Made by a program: the position numbers and the translations under genes. The notes below the pieces were generated by a model. That model did not search any database. It was given only the letters and a program-made list of their open reading frames with translations, and had not been told where the DNA came from. A DNA stretch of 10,124 bases from Actinomycetes bacterium (GTDB lineage: Bacteria; Actinomycetota; Humimicrobiia; Humimicrobiales; Humimicrobiaceae): NCBI GenBank assembly GCA_030609215.1, contig JAUWCR010000022.1, positions 1-10,124 on the forward strand. The letters are read 5' to 3'. Position 1 is the stretch's first letter. Each line of letters begins with the position of its first letter. This document shows positions 1 to 8,394 of the stretch, one piece after another.

Positions 1-155
1 AAATTGAAAGCATTAATGTAACCGGCCAGGAAGGAAATATAGGAGATCCTGTAACAGTTACTGTAACTGGATTTGTGCTGAATCTTGAAATTCCACTTGC
101 TGGAAGCTGGCCAATTCAGTTATCCAGTACAGCAACAATGAGACTGGAACAATAA
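1..155 (+). CDS. TadE-like pilus assembly protein, C-terminal fragment
   Basis: This is the last 50 codons of a gene that begins before the window; the frame is open from base 3 to a TAA at 153-155. The visible residues read as alternating beta-strand sequence (a V-T-V-T-V-T run, then a proline-containing hydrophobic stretch) and end in A-T-M-R-L-E-Q. That ending, a run of V-x-V-x strands closing with a small-residue stretch and T-A-T-M-R-x-E, is characteristic of TadE/TadF-like minor pseudopilins of Tad pili. The N-terminal TadE helix that would confirm the family is outside the window, so the call rests on the tail and the location. It sits 25 bp upstream of a TadG-like gene in the same direction, which is the usual TadE-TadG neighbourhood. 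An alternative is another Tad-like pseudopilin paralogue. Confidence 0.7.
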   Translation, partial: IESINVTGQEGNIGDPVTVTVTGFVLNLEIPLAGSWPIQLSSTATMRLEQ

Positions 156-180
156 TTTAATAATAACTCAATGCATTAAT

Positions 181-1170
181 ATGAGTAAAATGGTTAAGCT
201 GTTTAAAATAAAAAAAGATTTTGCAAGTAATGAATCCGGTCAGGTCATAGTCATTTTTGCATTACTTATAGTCGCCTTAGTAGGCATGATGGCTTTAGTT
301 ATAGATGAAGGCTCTGTGTATGAAGTCAGAAGACACTTGCAGACTGTAGCAGACTCAGCTGCATTGGCAGGCGCTCATGAGTTGCCTGAGAGTCCTGATA
401 ATGCTGTACAAAAAGCTATTGAATATGCTGCTATTAATGGAGTTACTATAACCGCTAGTAATGTTGAAATTGAATCTACTCTGGCCGCTAATGACACAAT
501 AGTTGTAACTGCCATCGATCCAGATGCTCCACTATATTTTGCAAAAGTTTTAGGAATAGAATCTGCCTCAGTAGGAGCTAGAGCTAAGGCTATTATTGCA
601 GCACCAGAAGAGCTGGGCGGTGTTGTTCCCTTTGGAGTTCCAGAAGAGGACTGGGTCCCTGGCGAAGAATATATACTTAAGGCCGGGCCACCTGGCGGTG
701 ACGGTAACTTTAATGCTTTAGCACTGGACTGGACAGGAGCTAATGAATACAGGGAAAATATCAAAGAAGGTGCCAGCACTCTATATAAAGTTGGAGATAT
801 AGTAGAAACAGAACCAGGAAATATGGCTGGGCCTACAAAACAGGGAGTAAATGCAAGAGTCAGCAACTATGAAAATTATACCTTTGATGGTTTCGATAAT
901 CTGACCTATGAATTACCAGCACCACCCGGAGGTTACGGATTACTAAATTCTGATAGCCAGTTTGTTATGATTCCCATAATTCCTGAACTTAAAGATGCAT
1001 TTGGGCGTTATGAAGTAGAAATAACAGGCTTCGCTCCTTTTATTATTACTTCTGTTACAGGAAATTTAGAAGTTCATGGTACCTTTTTAGATAAAGCATT
1101 AATAGTTACAGAAGGCTCTATTGCTCCAGTGGACTCAGGAATTATTAGAGTTATACGATTGATAGACTGA
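181..1170 (+). CDS. TadG-like Flp pilus assembly protein (no VWA domain)
   Basis: The 329-residue protein has a short basic N-terminus (residues 1-12) and then the TadE/G-like helix. Gly20-Gln21 is followed by one hydrophobic segment (about 22-42) and a polar amphipathic stretch containing R-R-H-L-Q-T-V-A-D-S-A-A-L-A-G (50-64). This is the conserved signature of the Tad/TadG N-terminal domain. Residues 150-225 contain a P-F-G-V start, a G-N-F-N-A-L-A-L segment and an E-P-G-N-M-x-G-P-T motif, resembling a C-terminal module of TadG-like proteins in Gram-positive bacteria. Classical TadG carries a C-terminal VWA domain; none is visible here (no DxSxS motif). It is probably anchored in the membrane with the bulk outside, as a minor component of the pilus machine. 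The ATG at 181 has no recognisable Shine-Dalgarno; an in-frame ATG at 190 is the alternative start. It lies 28 bp before cpaB. Confidence 0.82.
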   Translation: MSKMVKLFKIKKDFASNESGQVIVIFALLIVALVGMMALVIDEGSVYEVRRHLQTVADSAALAGAHELPESPDNAVQKAIEYAAINGVTITASNVEIESTLAANDTIVVTAIDPDAPLYFAKVLGIESASVGARAKAIIAAPEELGGVVPFGVPEEDWVPGEEYILKAGPPGGDGNFNALALDWTGANEYRENIKEGASTLYKVGDIVETEPGNMAGPTKQGVNARVSNYENYTFDGFDNLTYELPAPPGGYGLLNSDSQFVMIPIIPELKDAFGRYEVEITGFAPFIITSVTGNLEVHGTFLDKALIVTEGSIAPVDSGIIRVIRLID

Positions 1171-1198
1171 TTTAATTATATATATTTTAGGAGAAGAT

Positions 1199-2083
1199 AT
1201 GAGAATAAGGATTATATTACTATTTTTAGCAATATTTTTAGGAGCAATTTCAGTTATACTAGTTATTTTTTATATAAATAATATTCGCTCCTCAGTAGAG
1301 GAAGATGTTGAGAAAGTTGAAGTTTTGGTAGCTGCCCAAAATATTTCAAAAGAAACTCCAGTTGAGGTAATAATTAAAAATGACTATATAATCATCCAAC
1401 CCATTCCTAAAAAATATATAGCTGGCGGAGTTCTTACATCCTTAGACATTTATAAAGGATATGTAGTTGCAGCTCCAATTAATGAAGGTGAGCAGATTAC
1501 TTCAACCAATTTTGTTAAGCCTGAGGATTTAGGATTAACTTTTATAATACCAAGTGATATGGTTGCTATATCAATTCCAGTAAATGAAGTAATAGGTGTT
1601 TCTAATCTTATAAATATTGGCGATAAAGTTAACGTAATTGCTACTTTTCAACCAACTCAAGATGAACTTGCTGTAGATTTAGCTGAAACTAGTACACCAC
1701 CAGAGGACTACGGTTCAGAAAGTGAAGAAAGTATTGAAATAGAAGAAGAAGCTGAACCAGAAGAGGAAATCTTAGATCTTACAGAAGAAACAATCTATAA
1801 GGAAATAACAAAAATCCTCCTGTGGAATGTTGAAGTATTATATATAGGAACAAGAACTGCAGCCGATCAGGAATCAACACAGGATGAAGAATTTATGGGA
1901 AGCCAATCTAAAAGTGATGAAAACACTAAAATAACCACAGTTACTTTAGCAGTAACTCCAGAAGAATCAGAAAAACTTGTCTTTTCGGAAGAAATGGGTA
2001 CAGTATGGCTGGCTTTAGTTCCGATTACAGGTATTGAGGAAGAAAAAACTCCTGGAAGAACATTGGATAATATCTTTAAATAA
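1199..2083 (+). CDS. cpaB: Flp pilus assembly protein CpaB/RcpC (SAF domain)
   Basis: The 294-residue protein has an N-terminal transmembrane anchor (residues 4-26) with no obvious cleavage site. A SAF domain follows (about 41-106: V-L-V-A-A-Q-N-I at the start, G-Y-V-V-A-A-P-I-N-E-G-E-Q-I in the middle), then the RcpC/CpaB C-terminal domain. That domain is split into residues 119-150 (V-A-I-S-I-P-V-N-E, then G-D-K-V-N-V-I-A) and 203-277 (a L-L-W-N-V-E-V-L strand, then T-L-A-V-T-P-E-E-S-E-K-L). In known Tad systems this extracytoplasmic protein aids pilus assembly and is associated with the secretin where there is one. A strongly acidic, low-complexity insert (about 164-198, mostly Glu with Ser and Pro) separates the halves, and a second acidic polar stretch lies at 222-243. 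A clear AGGAGA at 1189-1194 precedes the ATG and supports this start. Confidence 0.9.
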   Translation: MRIRIILLFLAIFLGAISVILVIFYINNIRSSVEEDVEKVEVLVAAQNISKETPVEVIIKNDYIIIQPIPKKYIAGGVLTSLDIYKGYVVAAPINEGEQITSTNFVKPEDLGLTFIIPSDMVAISIPVNEVIGVSNLINIGDKVNVIATFQPTQDELAVDLAETSTPPEDYGSESEESIEIEEEAEPEEEILDLTEETIYKEITKILLWNVEVLYIGTRTAADQESTQDEEFMGSQSKSDENTKITTVTLAVTPEESEKLVFSEEMGTVWLALVPITGIEEEKTPGRTLDNIFK

Positions 2084-2184
2084 TACAGTGAAAGATTTTA
2101 ATATAAAAAAAGAATTTGTTTATAAGTAAATATAAAAAATAAATAGCAACAATTAAGTATTAAATTAATAAAAAAGGAAATCGA

Positions 2185-3351
2185 ATGGACAAAATTCCAG
2201 TCTTCATAACAGATAAAAAAATAGATACTATTGAAAAGATCGCAGCGTTTCTGGAGAATTTTTCAGATTTCAAAATAATTAAAACCAGTACAGATGTGAA
2301 AGACCTGGAAAAAATTCTAGAGAAAAACATACAAACCATAATTTTATTAGGTCCGCATTACACTATTGATGATATTGAGAAATTCGTATCCTTTTATAAG
2401 GATTACCTGCATTACTTAATTGAAATAATCCTCCTGGCAAGAGAACCTTCTGTTGAATTTTTAAGAAAAGCCATAAAGCTTGAGATTCATGAAGTATTAG
2501 AATTGCCATTGAACACTAAAGATTTAAATGAATATACTAATAGAGCAAAAAATATTTTTAAAAAAAATCCTGTTAATAATTCCAAGTCACAATATAAAGA
2601 AAAAAAGGGAGATAATAAAAAAGCTATGAGAATAATGGTCTTTAGCACAAAAGGAGGAACAGGGGCATCCTTCCTTGCTGCAAATCTCGCAGTAGATTTG
2701 ACCACTCAAACTAGAAAAGACATAACCTTAGTAGATCTCAATTATCAATTTGGCGACATTGCATTAATGCTTGATATATATCCTAAAAATAATATTAATG
2801 ATATTATTCCACTAATAGACCAATTGGATTCTGAAACATTAAAATCCTTCCTGACTATCCACAAATCCGGGGTAAAAGTTTTACCTGCACCAATTGATCC
2901 ATCTCAAGATGAATCAATAACTACCGAATCAACAATTAAAATTGTTGATATTCTTACAGAGATAAATGATTTCATTATATTTGATGCACCATCTATATTT
3001 TCAGAAAATGTATTAGCTATCTTAGAAAAATTAGATTATTTATGCATGATTACAACTAAAGATGTTCCGAGTATAAAAAATTTAAAAATCTCTTTGCAGG
3101 TACTTGAAAGATTGAAATTTCCAAAGGAAAAGATACTAATAATTATGAATAGATCTGATAGTAGAGTAGGCATAACTCTAAATGAGATAGAAGACACAAT
3201 CGGTAGAAAGATAAACATAGCTATTCCAAGCAATAGAATAGTTCCTTTAACTATAAATAAAGGTATTCCTGTAGTTTTAAATTATCCAAAATCATCTGTA
3301 AGTAAAAATATTAATAAGCTAACTAAGATTTTAATTAATACAAAAAAATGA
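2185..3351 (+). CDS. cpaE: CpaE/TadZ-like pilus localisation protein (pseudo-receiver plus MinD-like ATPase)
   Basis: The 388-residue protein has two domains. Residues 1-125 look like a response-regulator receiver fold, but the end of the third strand (I-I-L-L-G-P) lacks the phospho-acceptor Asp, so it is a pseudo-receiver. A lysine-rich linker (130-147) leads into a ParA/MinD-type domain (148-388). Its P-loop at 156-162 reads K-G-G-T-G-A-S: the first (deviant) lysine is kept, but the usual GK lysine is Ala161. Asp184 (L-V-D-L-N) and Asp267 (I-I-F-D-A-P-S) mark the Walker A' and Walker B positions. Substitution of the GK lysine is seen in other CpaE/TadZ proteins, which are described as atypical ATPases that place the Tad machine in the cell. 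AAGGAAA at 2174-2180 supports the start. It is followed after 49 bp by tadA. Confidence 0.9.
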   Translation: MDKIPVFITDKKIDTIEKIAAFLENFSDFKIIKTSTDVKDLEKILEKNIQTIILLGPHYTIDDIEKFVSFYKDYLHYLIEIILLAREPSVEFLRKAIKLEIHEVLELPLNTKDLNEYTNRAKNIFKKNPVNNSKSQYKEKKGDNKKAMRIMVFSTKGGTGASFLAANLAVDLTTQTRKDITLVDLNYQFGDIALMLDIYPKNNINDIIPLIDQLDSETLKSFLTIHKSGVKVLPAPIDPSQDESITTESTIKIVDILTEINDFIIFDAPSIFSENVLAILEKLDYLCMITTKDVPSIKNLKISLQVLERLKFPKEKILIIMNRSDSRVGITLNEIEDTIGRKINIAIPSNRIVPLTINKGIPVVLNYPKSSVSKNINKLTKILINTKK

Positions 3352-3400
3352 TGAATAGATAATTGCATAAATAATTAGATTTTAAGGAAAGTGAGTAATA

Positions 3401-4756
3401 ATGGGATTAAAAGAAAGAATTAGACAAATACAAGATCTTGAATACAGCCCAGATTTACAAATAGCAAAAAAAATATCTGGCAGAGTAAAACAAATTGATA
3501 GTATTAAGAAAAATATTCATCTGCAATTAATAAAAGAACTTTCAGATATAATCTCCAAGAATAATATCAATGATAATGATTTAAAGCACAAAGTTAATTT
3601 AGAAACACAAAAGCTTATAAATAACATTGATATCCCTTTAACAAGCGGAGAAAAAACAAAAATTATCAGTGATCTTATTGATGATGTTATTGGCTATGGC
3701 CCAGTTGAAGAGTTTTTAAAAGATAAAGATATTACAGAAATTATGGTTAATAACCCTTCTACTATATATATAGAAAAACACGGTAAGATATATCGTACTA
3801 ATAAGACCTTTTTAAATAAAGACCATCTCCTAAGAATAATTGATAAAATTGTTAGCAGGATAGGCAGGAGAGTTGATGAATCTACCCCCTATGTAGATGC
3901 AAGACTGCCAGATGGCTCAAGAGTAAATATTATTGTTCACCCCCTGGCTATCAATGGTCCTATGATGACCATAAGAAAGTTTGCAGCTGATCCGTTTAGC
4001 ATTGATGACTTAATAAATATGGGTACATGTACTAAAAAAGCAGCTGATTTCTTAAAAACCTGTGTCATTGGAAGATTAAATATAATTAGCTCAGGTGGTA
4101 CTGGAACTGGTAAAACAACAACATTAAATGTAATGTCCTCTTTTATTCCTAATGATGAGAGAATAATAACTATTGAGGATGCTGCTGAGCTGCAGCTTCA
4201 CCAAGAGCATGTATTGAGACTTGAGGCAAGACCGCCTAATATAGAAGGCAAAGGTATGGTAACAATTAGGGATCTTGTGAGAAATTCACTACGTATGAGA
4301 CCAGACCGTATTATAATAGGAGAAGTTAGAGGCGGTGAAGCCCTGGACATGCTTCAAGCAATGAATACCGGGCATGATGGAAGTCTTAGTACGGTTCACG
4401 CCAACTCCCCTCGCGATGTACTTTCAAGATTAGAGACTATGGTTTTAATGTCTGGTATAGATATTCCAATAAGGGCAATAAGAGAACAAATTGCTTCTGC
4501 GGTAAACCTAATAGTTCATTTAAACAGATTTAAAGATGGATCGCGAAAACTTGTAAAAATCACTGAAGTACAGGGAATGGAAGGTGATATTATAACCTTA
4601 CAGGATCTCTTTACATATGATTATTCTATGGGTATCGACAAGGATAGTAAGTTTATTGGAAGAATTAAATCTACGGGCCTTATGCCAAGATTTTTGGGAA
4701 AGCTGCATAATACTGGAGTAGATATTCCAAATGAGATTTTTCAAAAAGAAATCTAA
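3401..4756 (+). CDS. tadA: Tad pilus secretion ATPase TadA/CpaF
   Basis: The 451-residue protein is a complete VirB11/PilT-class ATPase of the CpaF family, of normal length. It should form a cytoplasmic hexamer that powers Flp pilus assembly through TadB and TadC. An N-terminal helical region (1-90) precedes the N-domain, which holds I-G-Y-G-P-V-E (97-103) and I-T-E-I-M-V-N (111-117). R-L-P-D-G-S-R-V-N follows at 168-176. The catalytic core has all expected motifs: Walker A G-G-T-G-T-G-K-T at 232-239, an Asp-box with T-I-E-D (257-260), a Walker B-like I-I-I-G-E-V-R with Glu308, and a His-box T-G-H-D-G-S-L-S-T-V-H-A-N (323-335). All look intact, so an active enzyme is expected. AAGGAAAG at 3384-3391 lies about nine bases before the ATG. 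It sits between cpaE and tadB, the usual Tad order. Confidence 0.96.
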   Translation: MGLKERIRQIQDLEYSPDLQIAKKISGRVKQIDSIKKNIHLQLIKELSDIISKNNINDNDLKHKVNLETQKLINNIDIPLTSGEKTKIISDLIDDVIGYGPVEEFLKDKDITEIMVNNPSTIYIEKHGKIYRTNKTFLNKDHLLRIIDKIVSRIGRRVDESTPYVDARLPDGSRVNIIVHPLAINGPMMTIRKFAADPFSIDDLINMGTCTKKAADFLKTCVIGRLNIISSGGTGTGKTTTLNVMSSFIPNDERIITIEDAAELQLHQEHVLRLEARPPNIEGKGMVTIRDLVRNSLRMRPDRIIIGEVRGGEALDMLQAMNTGHDGSLSTVHANSPRDVLSRLETMVLMSGIDIPIRAIREQIASAVNLIVHLNRFKDGSRKLVKITEVQGMEGDIITLQDLFTYDYSMGIDKDSKFIGRIKSTGLMPRFLGKLHNTGVDIPNEIFQKEI

Positions 4757-4816
4757 TTATATCTGTCTTTTTATAAGTTCAATTATAGGAATGCTGGTTT
4801 AGCTGAATTTAAAGAT

Positions 4817-6781
4817 ATGAAAAAAAATAAACATATTAAAATAACCATATTTTTATTAATATTTGTAATAGTATTTCTTGTACTGCCTGCAATTATCTTT
4901 GGTCAGGAAACAGAGGATATTATTATCAATAAAGTAAATATTGAGAAATATCCCTATGTAAGCTCCTATATCAGCTTTAAGGAAGGTTCAGAATTAGGTT
5001 CAAAAAAACTTGATAATGAAAACTTTACTATTTTAGAAAATAATGAAAAAGTGCAAGATTTTACTGTTAAAAGAGTAGCCACAATTACTGAACCAATAGG
5101 TATTGTCTTAGTACTTGATACAAGTGGCAGTATGAAAGAGCAGCCAATAGAAGATGCTAAGAATGCAGCATCTCTTTTCATGGATGAAATGAAACCTTAT
5201 GACGAATTTTCAGTGGTAGGTTTTGCAGATAAAGTTACAATATATTCCAGTTTTACATCAAACAGGCAGTTGCTTAAAAATTCTATTGCACGAATAGAAG
5301 CTGAAGGTGAGACTTCCATGTTTGATGGTATCATGAAATCTTTGGAACAATTTGAAAATAAAAAAGATCTCAAAGATAAATATATAATCATACTTACCGA
5401 TGGCATGGATACAGTTAGTAAATTTAAGCCTGAGGATATAATTTCCAAAGCCAAAGAGGAAGAAGTTACAATATATTCAGTAGCTTTAATGTCTTATGAT
5501 TTTAATCCTATAGACATTGAAAATATTTCATCAGAAACAAACGGAGAGCTGCTAACTGCCACAGATTCAACAGAATTAAAAGATCTTTATAGCGCTATTT
5601 CAAGAAAGATAAGAAATCAATATGTGATTTCCTACACAAGCCTGTGGCCAAATACTGAAACAATTGATATAAATATAACTGTAAATGATTCTGGATTAAC
5701 CAGCTCTGTAAGTACAATTTACAAAAACCCTTTCTATACCCCGCCACCAACTGATATAGTTGCAAGCCCTGCTAAGTCTCCATTTCTTGCAATATTTGAT
5801 ATATGGTGGATGAAATTGGTATTATATATAATTATCTTGATTGGGATAACTCTTTTTTTATTTTCTCTTATTTTAATAATTCTCCCCTCTCAAAATCTAC
5901 TAAAGCGCAGGACCGACTTTTATGATTATAATAAAACCTATAAATATCCAGAAGAAGAATTTGATAAGAATAAGGGTAAGATAAAAATATTTAACCGTAT
6001 AGTTAAAATTATCTCTAAAGTTGCTTCCAGAAGAGGTTTTATAGAGCTTTTTAACCTTAGACTTCAAAAGGCAGGCATGAGTATCAGAGCATCTGAATTC
6101 ATTACATTGCATATTATGGCAGTAATTACTTTAAGCGTGGGAATATATTTATTAACTAAAAATCTTCTTTTAACTTTAGTTTTAGTTATGATAATAATAC
6201 TGGCTCCCTTTATACTCTTAAATTTTAAAGCATCTGTAAGGGTCAAAAAATTAAATGAACAGTTACCTGATACACTCCAATTGATTAGCAGTTCTCTAAA
6301 AGCTGGATATAGTTTAAGTCAATCTATAAACATGATTATAGATGAGGCCAGTCCACCAATATCTGATGAATTTAAAATAGTATTAAGTGAGATTAGAATG
6401 GGACTACCTGAAAAAGATGCTCTGGAAAGAATGGCTAAGCGAATTAACAGTGAATTATTTGACTGGACAGCTTTAGCTGTAAGCATTCAAAGCGAGGTAG
6501 GAGGAAATCTTGCCGAAGTTATGGATACCATATCAGATACTATCAGAGACAGAGAAAGAACTTTGCGCCAGATAAAGGCTCTGACTGCAGAGGGAAGAAT
6601 ATCAGCTTATATATTAATTGGATTGCCTATTATAATGACCCTAGTTCTTGTTATGTTAAACAGAGAATACATTAGCTTATTGATAACTACAAAAATAGGT
6701 TTGGCTATGTTATCAGTAGCATCTATTTTAATGATTACAGGTATTATCTGGATTTTAAAGATTATTAATGTTAAATATTAA
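4817..6781 (+). CDS. tadB: VWA-TadB fusion: extracytoplasmic VWA module plus TadB platform protein
   Basis: At 654 residues this is about twice the usual TadB (near 300). A signal sequence (1-29, hydrophobic 9-28, possible cleavage after Gly29) precedes a VWA domain at about 91-270. Its metal-site (MIDAS) residues look complete: D-T-S-G-S at 101-105, Thr166 in G-E-T-S-M-F-D-G, and Asp195 in L-T-D-G. A proline-containing linker (306-322) leads to a transmembrane helix (333-357) followed by K-R-R on the cytoplasmic side. The rest is a full TadB: a helix pair near 428-470, a T2SS-F domain at about 483-612 (S-S-L-K-A-G-Y-S-L, then G-G-N-L-A-E-V-M-D), and two final helices (595-615, 627-650). The topology is coherent, with VWA outside and the F domain inside. 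The frame is continuous, so this is a real fusion and not adjacent genes. Its ATG has no good Shine-Dalgarno. VWA-TadB proteins may exist elsewhere; I cannot check. Confidence 0.93.
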   Translation: MKKNKHIKITIFLLIFVIVFLVLPAIIFGQETEDIIINKVNIEKYPYVSSYISFKEGSELGSKKLDNENFTILENNEKVQDFTVKRVATITEPIGIVLVLDTSGSMKEQPIEDAKNAASLFMDEMKPYDEFSVVGFADKVTIYSSFTSNRQLLKNSIARIEAEGETSMFDGIMKSLEQFENKKDLKDKYIIILTDGMDTVSKFKPEDIISKAKEEEVTIYSVALMSYDFNPIDIENISSETNGELLTATDSTELKDLYSAISRKIRNQYVISYTSLWPNTETIDINITVNDSGLTSSVSTIYKNPFYTPPPTDIVASPAKSPFLAIFDIWWMKLVLYIIILIGITLFLFSLILIILPSQNLLKRRTDFYDYNKTYKYPEEEFDKNKGKIKIFNRIVKIISKVASRRGFIELFNLRLQKAGMSIRASEFITLHIMAVITLSVGIYLLTKNLLLTLVLVMIIILAPFILLNFKASVRVKKLNEQLPDTLQLISSSLKAGYSLSQSINMIIDEASPPISDEFKIVLSEIRMGLPEKDALERMAKRINSELFDWTALAVSIQSEVGGNLAEVMDTISDTIRDRERTLRQIKALTAEGRISAYILIGLPIIMTLVLVMLNREYISLLITTKIGLAMLSVASILMITGIIWILKIINVKY

Positions 6782-6873
6782 TAATGGTAATAGTAATAAC
6801 TAATATATTTTTAAAAAAATAAAATAATTATTGTTAATATCGTCAGACAAAAGAAAGGATTTGTGATAATAAA

Positions 6874-7809
6874 ATGATTATATATATAATTATAGGTACT
6901 GTTTTTCTATCAATATTTTTATTAGTCCTCTTTTCAGGCATGCCTATTATCTTAAAAAAAAATCAAAAGAGCAGTATTTCCAGTAGGTTGTCTTATTATG
7001 ATACAAATACTAGCAAAAAAGAAGCTATAATTCCTTCTTTCTTTGATAGAATGATTATGCCTATATTTTCAAGAATTGGATCTACCACTAAGAAGATTAT
7101 CCCTACTGGTATCAGGGAAACTTCTAAAAACAAATTAGAGCAAGCAGGATTTCAAAATCCAAAGGTGATAGATATTTATCTAATCATAAAATTTTTCTTA
7201 CCTATTGTATTTATATTTCTGCTAATTTTATTAAATATCTTTTTTACATTAATTCTGCAAATCAAGCTTGTGCTAATATTATCTATTCCTCTTTCCTATT
7301 TCTTGCCCGACATTTATTTGCGCAATAAAATTTTTAGCAGGAAGGATGAAATCAGAAGATCGCTGCCCATTGCTCTTGATATGCTCACCATCAGTGTTGA
7401 AGCTGGAATGGGATTTGATAATGCATTATTAAAAGTTGCAAATAATACCAAGGGACCCTTAGGTCAAGAATTTGAAAAAATGTTACTCGAAATGCAGTTA
7501 GGTTTTTCAAGAAAAGAAGCTTTTAGAAACTTACAGAAACGGACAGATGTTCAAGACTTAAATTCCTTTATTGTGTCAATGGTGCAAGCTGATATTTTTG
7601 GTATTCCCATAGGAAAAGTCTTAAGAACACAGGCAGCCGAGATGAGAATAAAGAGACGTCAGCAAGCTGAGGAAAAGGGAATAAAAGCTCCAGTTAAATT
7701 AGTTTTTCCTCTTATACTATGTTTATTTCCAGCACTTATGACTGTAGTTTTAGGTCCAGCAGTAATAAGAATATACTATATATTGCTGGAAGGAAGTATT
7801 TTTCATTAA
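6874..7809 (+). CDS. tadC: Tad pilus inner-membrane platform protein TadC
   Basis: This 311-residue T2SS-F family protein pairs with TadB to form the membrane platform acted on by the TadA ATPase. There is an N-terminal transmembrane helix (2-22) and a cytoplasmic stretch containing K-L-E-Q-A-G-F (87-93), a TadB/TadC hallmark. Two central helices (about 104-128 and 131-146) follow. The F domain (about 162-295) has L-P-I-A-L-D-M-L-T-I-S-V-E-A-G-M-G-F-D (164-182) and D-I-F-G-I-P-I-G-K-V-L (240-250), with R-R-Q-Q-A-E-E-K-G at 261-269, typical of TadC. A final hydrophobic pair spans about 274-305. It is the last recognisable gene of the operon, 92 bp after tadB. AAAGGA at 6854-6859 is about 14 bases from the ATG, longer than ideal, but no better in-frame start is visible. 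Confidence 0.94.
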   Translation: MIIYIIIGTVFLSIFLLVLFSGMPIILKKNQKSSISSRLSYYDTNTSKKEAIIPSFFDRMIMPIFSRIGSTTKKIIPTGIRETSKNKLEQAGFQNPKVIDIYLIIKFFLPIVFIFLLILLNIFFTLILQIKLVLILSIPLSYFLPDIYLRNKIFSRKDEIRRSLPIALDMLTISVEAGMGFDNALLKVANNTKGPLGQEFEKMLLEMQLGFSRKEAFRNLQKRTDVQDLNSFIVSMVQADIFGIPIGKVLRTQAAEMRIKRRQQAEEKGIKAPVKLVFPLILCLFPALMTVVLGPAVIRIYYILLEGSIFH

Positions 7810-7897
7810 GTATTTAATCATTATAATCATTCTACAAATTAATAATTACCTTATTAAAATAATTCTCACTAATACTGTTTGCTAACTTTTAAAATAT

Positions 7898-7928
7898 TTT
7901 ACAAATTTCCAAATTTTTCGCCTATAAT
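7898..7928 (+). promoter_or_regulatory. Predicted promoter of ybhB
   Basis: A perfect TATAAT (-10) lies at 7923-7928, with TTTACA (-35) at 7898-7903 and a 19-bp spacer, slightly long for a housekeeping sigma factor. The predicted start falls near 7934-7936, just before the strong Shine-Dalgarno at 7937-7944, giving a very short leader. This suggests ybhB is transcribed separately from the tad operon, although readthrough is possible because no strong terminator is visible between 7810 and 7897. Confidence 0.6.
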
Positions 7929-7950
7929 ATAAAAATGGAAGGAGTATGTC

Positions 7951-8394
7951 ATGAAAATTGAAAGTCCAGTTTTTAAAAACAATGAGTTAATTCCACCAAA
8001 ATATACTTGTGATGGAGAAAATATAAATCCTCCCTTAAAGTTAAGTCTGGTTCCAGAAAACACTAAAAGCCTGGTTTTAATTGTTGATGATCCTGATGCC
8101 CCTTCAGGAACCTGGGTCCACTGGACTATTTGGAATATAAATCCCCAAACTGTAGAAATTCCAGAAAACAGCTGTCCTCAGGGTGCAGTAGAAGGAATAA
8201 CTGATTTTGGCAGTACTGGATATGGAGGCCCCTGTCCACCATCAGGAACTCATAGATACTTCTTTAAGCTTTACGCATTGGATATTCCTACTTTAGATCT
8301 TATGTCCTCTGCAAGTGCAAGCGACGTTGGAAAAGAATTAAAAAAACATATATTAGCTCAGGCACAGATCATAGGATTGTATAGGCGAATGTGA
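7951..8394 (+). CDS. ybhB: YbhB/YbcL family PEBP (Raf kinase inhibitor-like) protein
   Basis: The 147-residue protein is a complete bacterial phosphatidylethanolamine-binding-protein (PEBP) family member, close to the usual length. The two anion-pocket motifs are present: D-D-P-D-A-P-S-G-T-W-V-H-W at 46-58 and G-G-P-C-P-P-S-G-T-H-R-Y-F-F at 92-105. The family start K-Y-T-C-D-G-x-N-x-x-P-P is at 17-28. There is no signal peptide, so it is probably cytoplasmic. The physiological role of bacterial YbhB proteins is poorly defined; the fold binds anions or phospholipid-like ligands, and an enzymatic role should not be assumed. GGAAGGAG at 7937-7944 sits six bases before the ATG and fixes the start. 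Between the Tad operon and the blaI gene it looks like an independent gene with its own promoter. Confidence 0.95.
   Translation: MKIESPVFKNNELIPPKYTCDGENINPPLKLSLVPENTKSLVLIVDDPDAPSGTWVHWTIWNINPQTVEIPENSCPQGAVEGITDFGSTGYGGPCPPSGTHRYFFKLYALDIPTLDLMSSASASDVGKELKKHILAQAQIIGLYRRM

Noticed and set aside
375..866. 163-codon open frame on the - strand
   Set aside because: It lies wholly inside the well-supported TadG-like gene, has no recognisable domain or ribosome site, and its serine/proline-rich composition is what the antisense of that gene would give.
2084..2184. Possible internal promoter in the 101-bp cpaB-cpaE gap
   Set aside because: TTGTTT at 2116-2121 and TATAAA at 2131-2136 are only 9 bp apart, too close for a functional -35/-10 pair; the rest is plain A/T-rich sequence.
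6798..6806. AACTAATAT in the tadB-tadC gap, matching half of the blaI leader palindrome
   Set aside because: It is a single half-site without a partner arm. A 9-mer this AT-rich is expected by chance about once in a window of this composition, so it is not evidence that BlaI controls tad genes.
7868..7879. ACTAATACTGTT upstream of the ybhB promoter, resembling the ACTAATATTAGT dyad
   Set aside because: The second arm is degraded at three positions and the dyad symmetry is lost, so I do not call it an operator.
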